Positions 16,977 through 24,619 of a DNA stretch of 64,000 nucleotides are shown here, piece by piece (position 1 is the first letter of the stretch; each line of letters starts with the position of its first letter). The notes under the pieces were generated by a model. It saw only the letters and a list, made by a program, of their open reading frames with translations. It was not told the origin of the DNA and made no database searches. Source of the DNA: Streptomyces sp. AC550_RSS872 (lineage in GTDB: Bacteria > Actinomycetota > Actinomycetes > Streptomycetales > Streptomycetaceae); NCBI RefSeq assembly GCF_019049285.1, contig NZ_JAGMUL010000005.1, positions 159,652 through 223,651 on the forward strand. Reading direction: 5' to 3'. Position numbers and translations under genes: made by a program.

Positions 16977-18430
16977 AGGCCGTACTCCTTCCACCGGCGG
17001 TCGACCTTCGCCGCCGTCTCCGGGTCGGACTCCACCATGTCGGGCCAGCCGCCGTCGCGGGTGTAGCCCTCCTCGGGCCACTTCTTCGTGGCGTCGATGC
17101 CCGCCTTGCCGCCCCAGAACTGCTGGTAGGAGGCGTGGTCGAGGTGGTCCACCGGACCCTCGACCACGGTCAGGTCGCGGGCGTAGTCCGTGTTGCCGAG
17201 CGCCCGCCAGGCGACCTCGTGCAGATCGTGCACGTCGCAGTCGGAGTCGACCACCACGATCAGCTTGGTCAGGGACATCATGTGCGCGCCCCAGATCGCG
17301 TGCATCGTCTTCTGCGCGTGCTTGGGGTACTTCTTGTCGATCGAGACGATCGCGCAGTTGTGGAAGCCGCCGGCCTCGGGCAGGTGGTAGTCCACGATGT
17401 CCGGGACAATGATCTTCAACAGGGGGAGGAAGAAGCGTTCCGTCGCGCGGCCCAGCGGTCCGTCCTCCGTCGGAGGCCGGCCCACGACGATCGACTGGAG
17501 CAGGGGGCGCCGGCGCATCGTCACGCAGTCGATCTTGAGGGCGGGGAAGGGCTCCTGCGGCGTGTAGAAACCGGTGTGGTCACCGAAGGGACCCTCCGGC
17601 AGCATCTCGCCGGGCTCCAGCCACCCCTCCAGCACGACCTCCGCCTGCGCCGGCACCTGCAACGGCACCGTCTTGCAGTCCACCATCTCGATTCGCTTAC
17701 CCGAGACGAACCCGGCGAACAGGTACTCGTCGATGTCACCGGGAAGCGGCGCGGTGGAGGCGTACGTCACGGCGGGCGGGCATCCGAAGGCGATGGCGAC
17801 CGGCAGCCGCTCTCCCCTCCTCGCCGCCACCTGGTAGTGGTTGCGGCTGTCCTTGTGGATCTGCCAGTGCATGCCGATGGTGCGCTTGTCGTGGCGCTGG
17901 AGGCGGTACAGCCCGAGATTCCGTACGCCGGACTCCGGGTCCTTGGTGTGGGTGAGCCCCAGGTTGAAGAAGGAGCCGCCGTCCTTGGGCCAGGTGAACA
18001 GGGCCGGGAGCCGGTCCAGATCCACCTCGTCCCCGTGCAGCACGACCTCCTGCACCGGCGCGCCCGACGACTTCACCTTCTTCGGCGGCACGTGCGTCAT
18101 CGCGCCGAGCTTCCCGAAGGCCTCGCGGACGCCGACGAAACCGTGCGGCAGCTCGGGCTTGAGCAGCCCGCCGATCTTGTCGGAGATGTCGCCGTACGAC
18201 TTCAGGCCGAGCGCCTTCAGCAGCCGCCGGTCGGTGCCGAAGACGTTCATCGCGAGGGGCATCGAGGAGCCCTTCACGTTCTCGAAGAGCAGCGCGGGAC
18301 CGCCGGACTTCTGGACCCGGTCGACGATCTCCCCGACCTCCAGATACGGATCGACCTCAGCCTTGACGCGCTTGAGGTCACCTTCGCGCTCCAGTGCCCT
18401 GAGCAGGGAACGAAGATCGTCGTAAGCCAT
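16973..18430 (-). CDS. mqnL: UbiD-family decarboxylase of menaquinone synthesis (MqnL)
   Basis: A 485-residue UbiD/prFMN decarboxylase beginning MAYDDLRSLLRALEREGDLKRV, the standard family start. Motifs include HWQIHKDSRNHYQ (metal and flavin phosphate ligands) near residue 170, EGPFGDHTGFYTP near 275 and VGRPPTEDGPLGRATERFFLPLL near 310. It uses prenylated FMN, made by the UbiX-like protein nearby, to decarboxylate the dihydroxynaphthoate intermediate or its prenylated form. In-frame codons upstream of 18430 run into the promoter of the divergent PLDc_N gene, so 18430 is preferred. It is first in the mqnL-mqnP pair. Confidence 0.94.
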   Translation of the reverse strand: MAYDDLRSLLRALEREGDLKRVKAEVDPYLEVGEIVDRVQKSGGPALLFENVKGSSMPLAMNVFGTDRRLLKALGLKSYGDISDKIGGLLKPELPHGFVGVREAFGKLGAMTHVPPKKVKSSGAPVQEVVLHGDEVDLDRLPALFTWPKDGGSFFNLGLTHTKDPESGVRNLGLYRLQRHDKRTIGMHWQIHKDSRNHYQVAARRGERLPVAIAFGCPPAVTYASTAPLPGDIDEYLFAGFVSGKRIEMVDCKTVPLQVPAQAEVVLEGWLEPGEMLPEGPFGDHTGFYTPQEPFPALKIDCVTMRRRPLLQSIVVGRPPTEDGPLGRATERFFLPLLKIIVPDIVDYHLPEAGGFHNCAIVSIDKKYPKHAQKTMHAIWGAHMMSLTKLIVVVDSDCDVHDLHEVAWRALGNTDYARDLTVVEGPVDHLDHASYQQFWGGKAGIDATKKWPEEGYTRDGGWPDMVESDPETAAKVDRRWKEYGL

Positions 18431-18519
18431 GGGGTCAAGTATCCCCGAGCGGCTACCCTGGCCATTGACCCGGGGGCCCGAACCCCCGGCACCGACGACC
18501 GTTTCGCTGGAGAGGGCCC

Positions 18520-18861
18520 ATGCTCCGGGTGCTGATGTTCCTCGTGCCACTGGCGCTGAGCGTGTACGCGTTCATCGACTGCATCAGCACGAAGGAGGAC
18601 GACATCCGCCACATGCCCAAGCCGCTCTGGGCGATCCTCGTCCTGCTCTTCCCGCTCGTCGGCTCGGTCTCCTGGCTCATCGCGGGCAAGAAGCGCAGCC
18701 CGGCCGCCGAGGGCTGGTCCGGTGTACGGGACCGTCAGCGCGAGCGCCGGCAGTGGGTGGCTCCCGACGACAACCCCGAGTTCCTGAAGTCCCTGGACGA
18801 GGACGACGACAAGAGGGACGACAAGAGGAAGGACGACGGGCCGAAGCGCGACGAGCCCTGA
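18520..18861 (+). CDS. PLDc_N-domain small membrane protein
   Basis: A 113-residue protein with two transmembrane helices (residues ~3-20 and ~38-58). [16 protein letters not shown] is the signature of the phospholipase D nuclease N-terminal domain, which here stands alone without catalytic HKD motifs. The soluble tail is very charged and ends with repeated Asp/Lys ([14 protein letters not shown]). GGAGAGGG precedes the ATG. It is divergent from mqnL across about 90 bp. The function of isolated PLDc_N proteins is unknown. Confidence 0.82.
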   Translation: MLRVLMFLVPLALSVYAFIDCISTKEDDIRHMPKPLWAILVLLFPLVGSVSWLIAGKKRSPAAEGWSGVRDRQRERRQWVAPDDNPEFLKSLDEDDDKRDDKRKDDGPKRDEP

Positions 18862-19024
18862 CGCGGCCGTCCCGACGGGCCCAGCGCTCCCAACTCTCCA
18901 CGACAGCCTCACAGTTGACCGCGGATACCCGCTTGCACCGGGCGCCACCTTGAGTAGTTAATGACCATCAGGCAGTGATGGGCATCAGTGATGGGTTGTC
19001 ATCACCCATACCTCAGGGGGACCT

Positions 19025-19630
19025 ATGGAGAGAGTCGAACCGCCCGGACATCACGACATACCGCCACCGCCCGCCGTACCGCCGCGGGCGGCGACCGCGG
19101 TCGACCTGCGGGTCGGCAGGCGGCTGCTGTGGGTCGACGGGGCCGCGTATCCGCTGGAGAACGTCACCCGCGTGTACACCTACACGCTCACGCCCCGGCG
19201 CAAGGAAGCCACCCTGCTCTTCCTGAAGCGCGTGGGGATCATCCTGTCGGTGGCGTTCGCCCTGACGATCCTCGGCGGCCTCACGAGCATCGCCAGCGAG
19301 GGCGCGGGCGGCACGATCCTCACGTTCGTCTGGCTGGGTGCGCTGGCCGCGCTGGCCTTCAGCATCGTGGAGCTGGTGTCCGTCCTCACGGCGCCCTCGC
19401 AGTACGTCCTGGCCGTCGAGACGGCAGGCCCGTCCATCGCCATGGTCACGAGCGCCGACCCGCGCCAACTGGACCAGCTCGTCGGCTCGATCGTGCACGC
19501 GATCGAGAACCCCGAGGTGGAGTTCCAGGTCAGGGTGGACCGGCTGATGGTCAATCCCCGTAACTACTACTTCGGAGACAACGTCAACATGTACGGCGGC
19601 ACGGGCAACGTGGGGGTGGCGCACGCGTGA
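19025..19630 (+). CDS. DUF6232-like membrane protein with C-terminal NYYFGD motif
   Basis: A 201-residue protein. A Pro-rich start (PPPPAVPPRA) leads into a short beta-rich part (VDLRVGRRLLWVDGAAYPLENVTRVYTYTL). Two transmembrane helices follow (~77-97, ~103-125), then another strand/helix segment (QYVLAVETAGPSIAMVTSADPRQLDQLVGSIVHAIENP). The whole looks like a PH-like fold split by a membrane hairpin, as in DUF6232. The last 25 residues carry NYYFGDNVNMYGGTGNVG, which recurs at the start of the next gene's product. The stop overlaps the downstream GTG by 4 bp. Function is unknown; the shared motif suggests the two proteins interact. Confidence 0.8.
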   Translation: MERVEPPGHHDIPPPPAVPPRAATAVDLRVGRRLLWVDGAAYPLENVTRVYTYTLTPRRKEATLLFLKRVGIILSVAFALTILGGLTSIASEGAGGTILTFVWLGALAALAFSIVELVSVLTAPSQYVLAVETAGPSIAMVTSADPRQLDQLVGSIVHAIENPEVEFQVRVDRLMVNPRNYYFGDNVNMYGGTGNVGVAHA

Positions 19631-19691
19631 GCGGCGACAACTACTACTTCGGCGACAGCGTGACCATGCACGGCGGCCGGGACAACGTCGG
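19562..19691 (+). repeat. Two direct copies of a 53-bp coding repeat across a gene junction
   Basis: Copies at 19562-19614 and 19639-19691 differ at a minority of bases, and both encode NYYFGD-x-V-x-M-x-GG-xx-NVG. One ends the upstream protein, the other begins the downstream one, 77 bp apart start to start. Similarity extends to the DNA level, which suggests recent duplication or selection on the same short fold. Confidence 0.8.
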
Positions 19692-19986
19692 CATCGACAA
19701 GAGGCAGACGGTGTCCGGCGACGCGTCGGAGGCGTCCGCCGAGATGCTGTCGGCGGTCCAGGAACTGCTGCGGCTGGTCGAGGAACTGCGCACCCAGGTC
19801 CCGGCCGCCAGTGCCCGGACCATCGAGGACGCCGTGCCGGCCATCAGCCCCGACACCGAGGCGCAACCGCAGGACCGGCACCGCGCCCTGATGGCCATCG
19901 CGGGCATCGCCGCGACGGTGGGTGCGGTGGGGCAGCCGGTCCTGGAGGCGGTCAACAGGGTCCTCGGGCTGCTCGGCGGTCAGTAG
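19627..19986 (+). CDS. Small helical protein with N-terminal NYYFGD motif
   Basis: A 119-residue protein starting at GTG 19627, overlapping the stop of the DUF6232-like gene. Residues 5-22 (NYYFGDSVTMHGGRDNVG) nearly duplicate the C-terminal motif of that protein. A linker follows, then an amphipathic helix (MLSAVQELLRLVEELRTQV) and a hydrophobic C-terminal helix (ALMAIAGIAATVGAVGQPVLEAVNRVLGLLGG) that could insert in or associate with a membrane. I recognise no catalytic domain. The motif placement (C-terminus of one, N-terminus of the neighbour) resembles paired amyloid-type signalling motifs of bacterial effector/receptor pairs, but this is a structural guess. Confidence 0.7.
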   Translation: MSGDNYYFGDSVTMHGGRDNVGIDKRQTVSGDASEASAEMLSAVQELLRLVEELRTQVPAASARTIEDAVPAISPDTEAQPQDRHRALMAIAGIAATVGAVGQPVLEAVNRVLGLLGGQ

Positions 19987-20081
19987 AACGCCTGCCCGGC
20001 CCGGCAGCCACTCCGGCCGCCGAGCCCGCTCGCCCCCTTTCCGCCGTTGCCCCCGCCCGCCCGTCACTGGAGAGTGAGGGC

Positions 20082-20531
20082 ATGGACCGGACGAAGGCAC
20101 GCAGGTGGCTCGGCACGGCACTCGCGGAGGCCCGTACCGGGCTCGCCGAGGGCGGCATCCCGATCGGCGCCGCGCTGTACGGGCCCGACGGGACGCTGCT
20201 GGGGCGCGGCCGCAATCGGCGCGTCCAGGACGGTGACCCGTCGCTGCACGCGGAGACGGCCGCCTTCCGGGCGGCGGGGAGGCGGCGGTCGTATCGCGGC
20301 ACCACGATGGTGACCACGCTCTCGCCCTGCTGGTACTGCTCCGGACTGGTCCGGCAGTTCGGCATCTCCCGGGTGGTGATCGGCGAGGCGGTCACCTTCA
20401 CCGGCGGCCACGACTGGCTGGCCGAGCACGGCGTGGAGGTCGTGCTCCTCGACGATCCCGACTGCGTCGAGCTGATGCGCGACTTCATCAAGCACCACCC
20501 CGACCTGTGGAACGAGGACATCGGTGAATGA
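20082..20531 (+). CDS. Cytosine deaminase-like zinc nucleobase deaminase
   Basis: A 149-residue cytidine/deoxycytidylate deaminase-superfamily enzyme. It contains GGIPIGAALY, the zinc/proton-shuttle motif HAETAAF near residue 57 and PCWYCSG near 87, matching fungal-type cytosine deaminases and guanine deaminases. The C-terminal NEDIGE ending resembles yeast cytosine deaminase (FCY1). It should hydrolyse cytosine or a related base to the keto form with ammonia release. GAGTGAGGG precedes the ATG. The final 8 bp overlap the following oxygenase gene in another frame, so the two are likely coupled. Confidence 0.87.
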   Translation: MDRTKARRWLGTALAEARTGLAEGGIPIGAALYGPDGTLLGRGRNRRVQDGDPSLHAETAAFRAAGRRRSYRGTTMVTTLSPCWYCSGLVRQFGISRVVIGEAVTFTGGHDWLAEHGVEVVLLDDPDCVELMRDFIKHHPDLWNEDIGE

Positions 20532-21510
20532 CCGGCCCAGCACCCGTCAGGCCCCCCGCATCCCCACGATCGACCTGCGCCCCTGGCTCGACGGCGGCCC
20601 CGAGGCCCGCCGGGCCATCGCCCGCACCGTCGACGAGGCGCTCCGGACCGCCGGATTCCTCCTGGTCACCGGGCACGGCGTGGACCCGGCCCTGCGCGCC
20701 CGCATCCGCACGGCGGCCCGCGCCTTCTTCAACCTCCCCGCCGAGGTCAAGCAGGCGTACGAGGCGAAGGTCGGCGGCCGCGGCTGGCTCGGCCCCGGCG
20801 CGGAGGCCAACGGGTACGCGGAGGGCACCGAGACCCCGCCGGACCTGAAGGAGTCGCTCACCTTCGCCACGCACGAGCCCTTCGACGACCCGGTGATCAA
20901 CGCCGAGTGGTACGCGCCGAACGTCTGGCCCATGGAGACGCCCGAACTCCGGCCGCTGTGCGAGGAGTACCTGGCGCGGATGGGCGAGCTGGAGAAGGAG
21001 CTGCTCTCCCTGCTCGGCGAGGCCCTCGGCCTCGAACCCGACTTCTTCTCACGGCACATGGACCATCCGACGTACGGCTTCAACATCAACTGGTACCCGG
21101 GGACGGAGGTGATCGGCACCCCGGAGCCCGGCCAGTTCCGCATCGGGCCGCACACCGACTTCGGCACCGTGACGATCCTCGACCGGCAGGCGGGCAAGGG
21201 CGGCTTGCAGGTCTACACGGACGACGGCGGCTGGGAGGACGCGCCCTTCGACCCGGAGGCGTTCACCATCAACATCGGCGATCTGATGGCCCGTTGGACC
21301 GGTGACCGCTGGCGGTCGGGACGGCACCGGGTGCTGCCGCCGCCCGCCGACGCGCCGGCCGAGGAGCTGATGTCCCTCGTCTACTTCGGCGAGTGCACTC
21401 CCGGCACCCTCGTGGAGTCCGTGCCGGCACCGGTGGGACGGGTGGCGTACGAGCCAGTCGACTCGCATGTGTATCTACGGGAGAAGCTGGACTCGATCAC
21501 CGTCGGCTGA
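20524..21510 (+). CDS. Isopenicillin-N-synthase-family 2OG/Fe(II) oxygenase
   Basis: A 328-residue non-haem iron oxygenase. The N-terminal DIOX_N part is clear (IPTIDLRPWLDGG; GFLLVTGHGVD). The C-terminal jelly roll carries HTDFGTVTIL (His and Asp iron ligands, ~residue 208) and the distal His in RWRSGRHRVLPPP near 262, followed by the Arg that contacts 2-oxoglutarate. The family hydroxylates or desaturates small molecules; many bacterial members act in purine, gibberellin-like or secondary metabolism. It starts with GTG inside the deaminase gene's 3' end, so a shared nucleobase substrate is worth considering. It is not a true penicillin synthase, as no partner genes exist. Confidence 0.88.
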   Translation: MNDRPSTRQAPRIPTIDLRPWLDGGPEARRAIARTVDEALRTAGFLLVTGHGVDPALRARIRTAARAFFNLPAEVKQAYEAKVGGRGWLGPGAEANGYAEGTETPPDLKESLTFATHEPFDDPVINAEWYAPNVWPMETPELRPLCEEYLARMGELEKELLSLLGEALGLEPDFFSRHMDHPTYGFNINWYPGTEVIGTPEPGQFRIGPHTDFGTVTILDRQAGKGGLQVYTDDGGWEDAPFDPEAFTINIGDLMARWTGDRWRSGRHRVLPPPADAPAEELMSLVYFGECTPGTLVESVPAPVGRVAYEPVDSHVYLREKLDSITVG

Positions 21511-21552
21511 GCCCGTCGGCTGAGCCCGTCGGCCGAGCACGGTCGGCTGACC
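21501..21552 (+). repeat. Four tandem 13-bp repeats at the oxygenase gene end
   Basis: The unit CGTCGGCTGAGCC is repeated four times with small changes in units three and four. The first unit contains the TGA stop of the oxygenase gene, so the array lies immediately downstream of the coding sequence. No function is evident. Confidence 0.75.
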
Positions 21553-21640
21553 ACTGCGAACCGTTTCCGAGTAAAGGTTGCCTCGTTGGGCGATATACCA
21601 CCCTTTCGGGTGTGTCCCCCCGCCCCGAATGGAGCCGCCC

Positions 21641-23017
21641 GTGCGAATGACTGACATCCAGCGCTGCGAGGTCCGGCCCGGACGACTCGTCGAATGGACG
21701 CTCAGCCCGGCCACGGTAGCGACGGCGACAGGCCTGCCCGAGGACTCCAGGCCGCCGGCGTACGTCCAGGAGTCCCATCTCAGGACGGTCCACTCCGTAC
21801 ATGAGGACGGGCTGTTCCTGCCGACCTGGCTCGGCACGGCGTTCGACATCCGGGCCGGGTAGAACTCGACGCGCTACAGGAGGCGCTGCACGGCTGGACG
21901 CTCGGCACGAGACGCTGCGCAGCGGCTTCCGCTGGACCGACGACGGCGAGATGCGACGGTTCACGGTCGACGCCGAGACCGTGTCGCTCCGGCGCACGGC
22001 GGTCGGCGACTTCCCCGACGCGCAGGAGCTGGTCCAGTACCTCCAGGACCGCTTCGACGCCGCGGCGTACGCGCTGCGGTGGCCGAACTTCATCTACGCG
22101 GCGGTCGTCCGGGACGACTGCACCAGCGTGTACATGCCTTCGACCACAACAACGTCGACGGCTACTCGATCATGCGCATCCCCGCCGAGATCCACGATCT
22201 CTACACGGCGGCCGTCGAGGGCCGGGCCGTGCCGGAGACGCCGGCCGGCAGTTACGTGGACTTCTGCGAGATCGAGCGGGAGGAGGCGGACCGCATCGAC
22301 GACGACCATGTGATCGTCGCCCGCTGGCGGGAGTTCATCAACCGCTGCGACGGCCGGCTGCCGAACTTCCCGGTCGAACTCGGCCTCGAGCCGACCGGCC
22401 TGCAACCCCAGAAGCTGATGCGCGAGATGATCGTGGACGCCGACACCGCCGCGGCGTTCGAGGCGCACTGCCGTCCCTACGGCGGCAGCCTGGTCGGTGT
22501 CCTGGCCGCGACCAGCCTGGTCGTGCACGAACTGGGCGGACAGCCCGTCTACCGCACGGTCGTGCCGTTCCACACCCGGGACACGGCCCAGTGGTCGGAC
22601 TCGGTGGGCTGGTTCGTCGGCGCCGCGCCGATCGAGATTCCCGTCGCCGCCGCGTCCGACCTCACCGGCGCCCTGAAAGCCGTACGCGCGGAGCTGCGCG
22701 CCAACAGGCCGCTCGCGCGCATCCCGCTCGCCCGGGTGGACCTGCTCGGCTCCGACTTCCGCCCGACGTCACCCGCCCTGTACTCGGTCGTCTCGTTCCT
22801 CGACGCCCGTGGCATCCCCGGCTCCGCGCAGTGGACCGACCGGAAGGTGTACGGCCTGGGCAGGGTGACGTACGGCGACAAGGTGTACGTCTGGTTCAAC
22901 CGGCTCCACGAGGGCCTGTGGTTCACCTGCCGCTACCCGGACACCGACATCGCCTACAAGAACATGCGGCTGTACGTGGAGCGGTTGCGGGACGTCATCG
23001 CCTCGACGGTTTCGTAG
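21641..23017 (+). pseudogene. Frameshifted condensation-domain (NRPS C-domain-like) protein
   Basis: A single stand-alone condensation-domain protein of about 455 residues is readable only by switching frames. The N-terminal part begins TDIQRCEVRPGRLVEWTL (GTG 21641 or ATG 21647) and stops at a TAG at 21859-21861. The next pieces (VELDALQEALHGW, then RHETLRSGFRWTDDGE) lie in other frames, and a further one-base loss near 22137 precedes the active-site region FDHNNVDGYS, a form of HHxxxDG. The remaining 290 residues to 23017 are open and well conserved, with DSVGWFVGAAPIEIP. At least three frame changes indicate a pseudogene or clustered sequencing errors. Such free-standing C-domain proteins act as acyltransferases or in lipid and phthiocerol-type conjugation. 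Confidence 0.75.
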
Positions 23018-23053
23018 ACCCTCGGTCCCCCGCCCCTCGGTCCCCCGGCCTTG

Positions 23054-23458
23054 TCACGGGCCCCCTTCGAGCACGTCGATCAGCCTCTCGAAGCGCGCCC
23101 GCCCACGGGGCTCCGACTCCTCCCCGCCCTGGAACTCATGGGTGAAGCGCAGAACGCTGCCCTCGTCGCCGTCCCGTTCCAGATGGAACCTGATCCGGCC
23201 GCCGGGCCCCACGGTGTACTCGGTGACCCGCTCCACGTCCCACGCGGTGATCGAACCCGACCCGATGTCACGCAGCGTGACCGCGCCGCCGAGCCGGGGT
23301 TCCAGGACGTCGGCGTTCGTGAACCAGGACGCGAGTCCCTCGGGGGTGGTCAGCGCGGGCCAGACCGCCTCCATGGCCTGGGGCAGCCGCACCAGGAAGT
23401 GCAGGATGTGCGTGTTTCCGTGGGTCTGGCTGATGCCCTGTTCCACCGAACCGGTCAT
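23054..23458 (-). CDS. SRPBCC/AHSA1-like domain protein
   Basis: A 134-residue START/Bet v1-like fold protein. The pattern ILHFLVRLPQAMEAVWPALTTPEGLASWFTNADVLEPRLGG is the AHSA1 N-terminal signature (helix grip entrance), and RIRFHLERDGDEGSVLRFTHEF supplies the following strands. Members bind hydrophobic ligands or act as chaperone cofactors; bacterial ones are mostly uncharacterised. It is convergent with the condensation-domain pseudogene and shares the strand of the cytochrome c maturation operon to its right, 51 bp away. Confidence 0.82.
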   Translation of the reverse strand: MTGSVEQGISQTHGNTHILHFLVRLPQAMEAVWPALTTPEGLASWFTNADVLEPRLGGAVTLRDIGSGSITAWDVERVTEYTVGPGGRIRFHLERDGDEGSVLRFTHEFQGGEESEPRGRARFERLIDVLEGGP

Positions 23459-23509
23459 GACACCAGCCTGACCCCGCCGGGCACGAAACGCACCCCGCCG
23501 CTCCTGGAC

Positions 23510-24619
23510 CTACACCCCGGCGTAGGAGTGCTTGCCGGAGACGAAGATGTTGACGCCGTAGTAGTTGAAGAGCCAGCAGCCGAAGGCGATCAGGGCCAGG
23601 TAGGCGGCCTTGCGGCCCTTCCAGCCGGCCGTGGCGCGGGCGTGCAGATAGCAGGCGTAGGCGACCCACGTGATGAAGGACCAGGTCTCCTTGGGGTCCC
23701 AGCCCCAGTAGCGGCCCCAGGCGTCGCCCGCCCAGATGGCGCCCGCGATGATCGTGAACGTCCACAGCGGGAAGACGGCGGCGTTGACGCGGTAGGAGAA
23801 CTTGTCCAGGGACGCCGAGGCGGGCAGCCGGTCGAGGACGGAGTTCGCGAAGCGTCCCGGTGTGCCGCCGTTGGCCAGCTTGTTCTCGTAGCTGTCCTTG
23901 AAGAGGTACAGCAGGGTCGAGACCGCGCCGACGTAGAACACCGCGCCGCAGAAGATCGCGGTCGAGACGTGGATGTACAGCCAGTACGAGTGAAGGGCGG
24001 GAACCAACTGGTCACTCGCGGTGTACAAGACAGTGACGGCGAGGCCGAGATCGAGGAGGACCGTGGTGATCAGGAACAGCCCGAGCCAGCGCACGTTCTT
24101 CTTCAGCGCGAGCAGCGAGAGGTACACACCGACGGCGACCGTGGAGAAGGTGATGTTGAACTCGTACATGTTGCCCCACGGCGCCCGCTCCACCGACAGA
24201 GCCCGCGTGAGCACACCGCCGAACTCGATCAGGAAGGCGAGGACGGTGAGGGAGATGGCGATACGCCCGTAGAGGTCGCCCTGCGCGTCCCCGCCGTGCG
24301 CCCCGGGCCCGTCCGGCACGTCCCGCTGACCGGCCGTGGCCCGCACGACGACCTTCGGCCGCTCCAGTACGGCGGTGGAGCCGCCCTTCTTCACGGTGAC
24401 GGCGGGCGCGGCGGCCTTGCCGACCTTGGCGGCCTTCGACGGGGTGAGCGCGGCGGCCGTGCGGCCGACCTTGCTGCGGCTGCCGAGGAGCCATTCGGCG
24501 ATGTACGCGAAGAAGGCCAGGGTGTAGACGGCCATCGACGAGTAGATCAGCGTGTTGCTGAGGTTCGCGAGGTTTTCGTTGGTGGCGGCGGCCAACTCGG
24601 TCGCGGCGGCGAGAGTCAC
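23510..24619 (-). CDS. ccsB: Cytochrome c biogenesis protein CcsB/ResC
   Basis: A 369-residue polytopic membrane protein of the system II (Ccs) haem-handling family. The tryptophan-rich haem-binding segment WGWDPKETWSFI is near residue 310, with conserved His residues in flanking helices, including LHSYWLYIHVSTA. With ResB it exports haem and attaches it to CxxCH motifs of apocytochromes outside the membrane. The N-terminal 70 residues contain one helix (STLIYSSMAVYTLAFFAYI) and a basic/Ala-Lys linker with low conservation. The GTG start at 24619 overlaps the resB stop (GTGA). It is last in the operon. Confidence 0.94.
   Translation of the reverse strand: MTLAAATELAAATNENLANLSNTLIYSSMAVYTLAFFAYIAEWLLGSRSKVGRTAAALTPSKAAKVGKAAAPAVTVKKGGSTAVLERPKVVVRATAGQRDVPDGPGAHGGDAQGDLYGRIAISLTVLAFLIEFGGVLTRALSVERAPWGNMYEFNITFSTVAVGVYLSLLALKKNVRWLGLFLITTVLLDLGLAVTVLYTASDQLVPALHSYWLYIHVSTAIFCGAVFYVGAVSTLLYLFKDSYENKLANGGTPGRFANSVLDRLPASASLDKFSYRVNAAVFPLWTFTIIAGAIWAGDAWGRYWGWDPKETWSFITWVAYACYLHARATAGWKGRKAAYLALIAFGCWLFNYYGVNIFVSGKHSYAGV

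Noticed and set aside
20082..23017. A non-ribosomal peptide or beta-lactam gene cluster (condensation domain plus IPNS-like enzyme)
   Set aside because: No adenylation or carrier domains, no tailoring or transport genes, and the condensation gene is broken.
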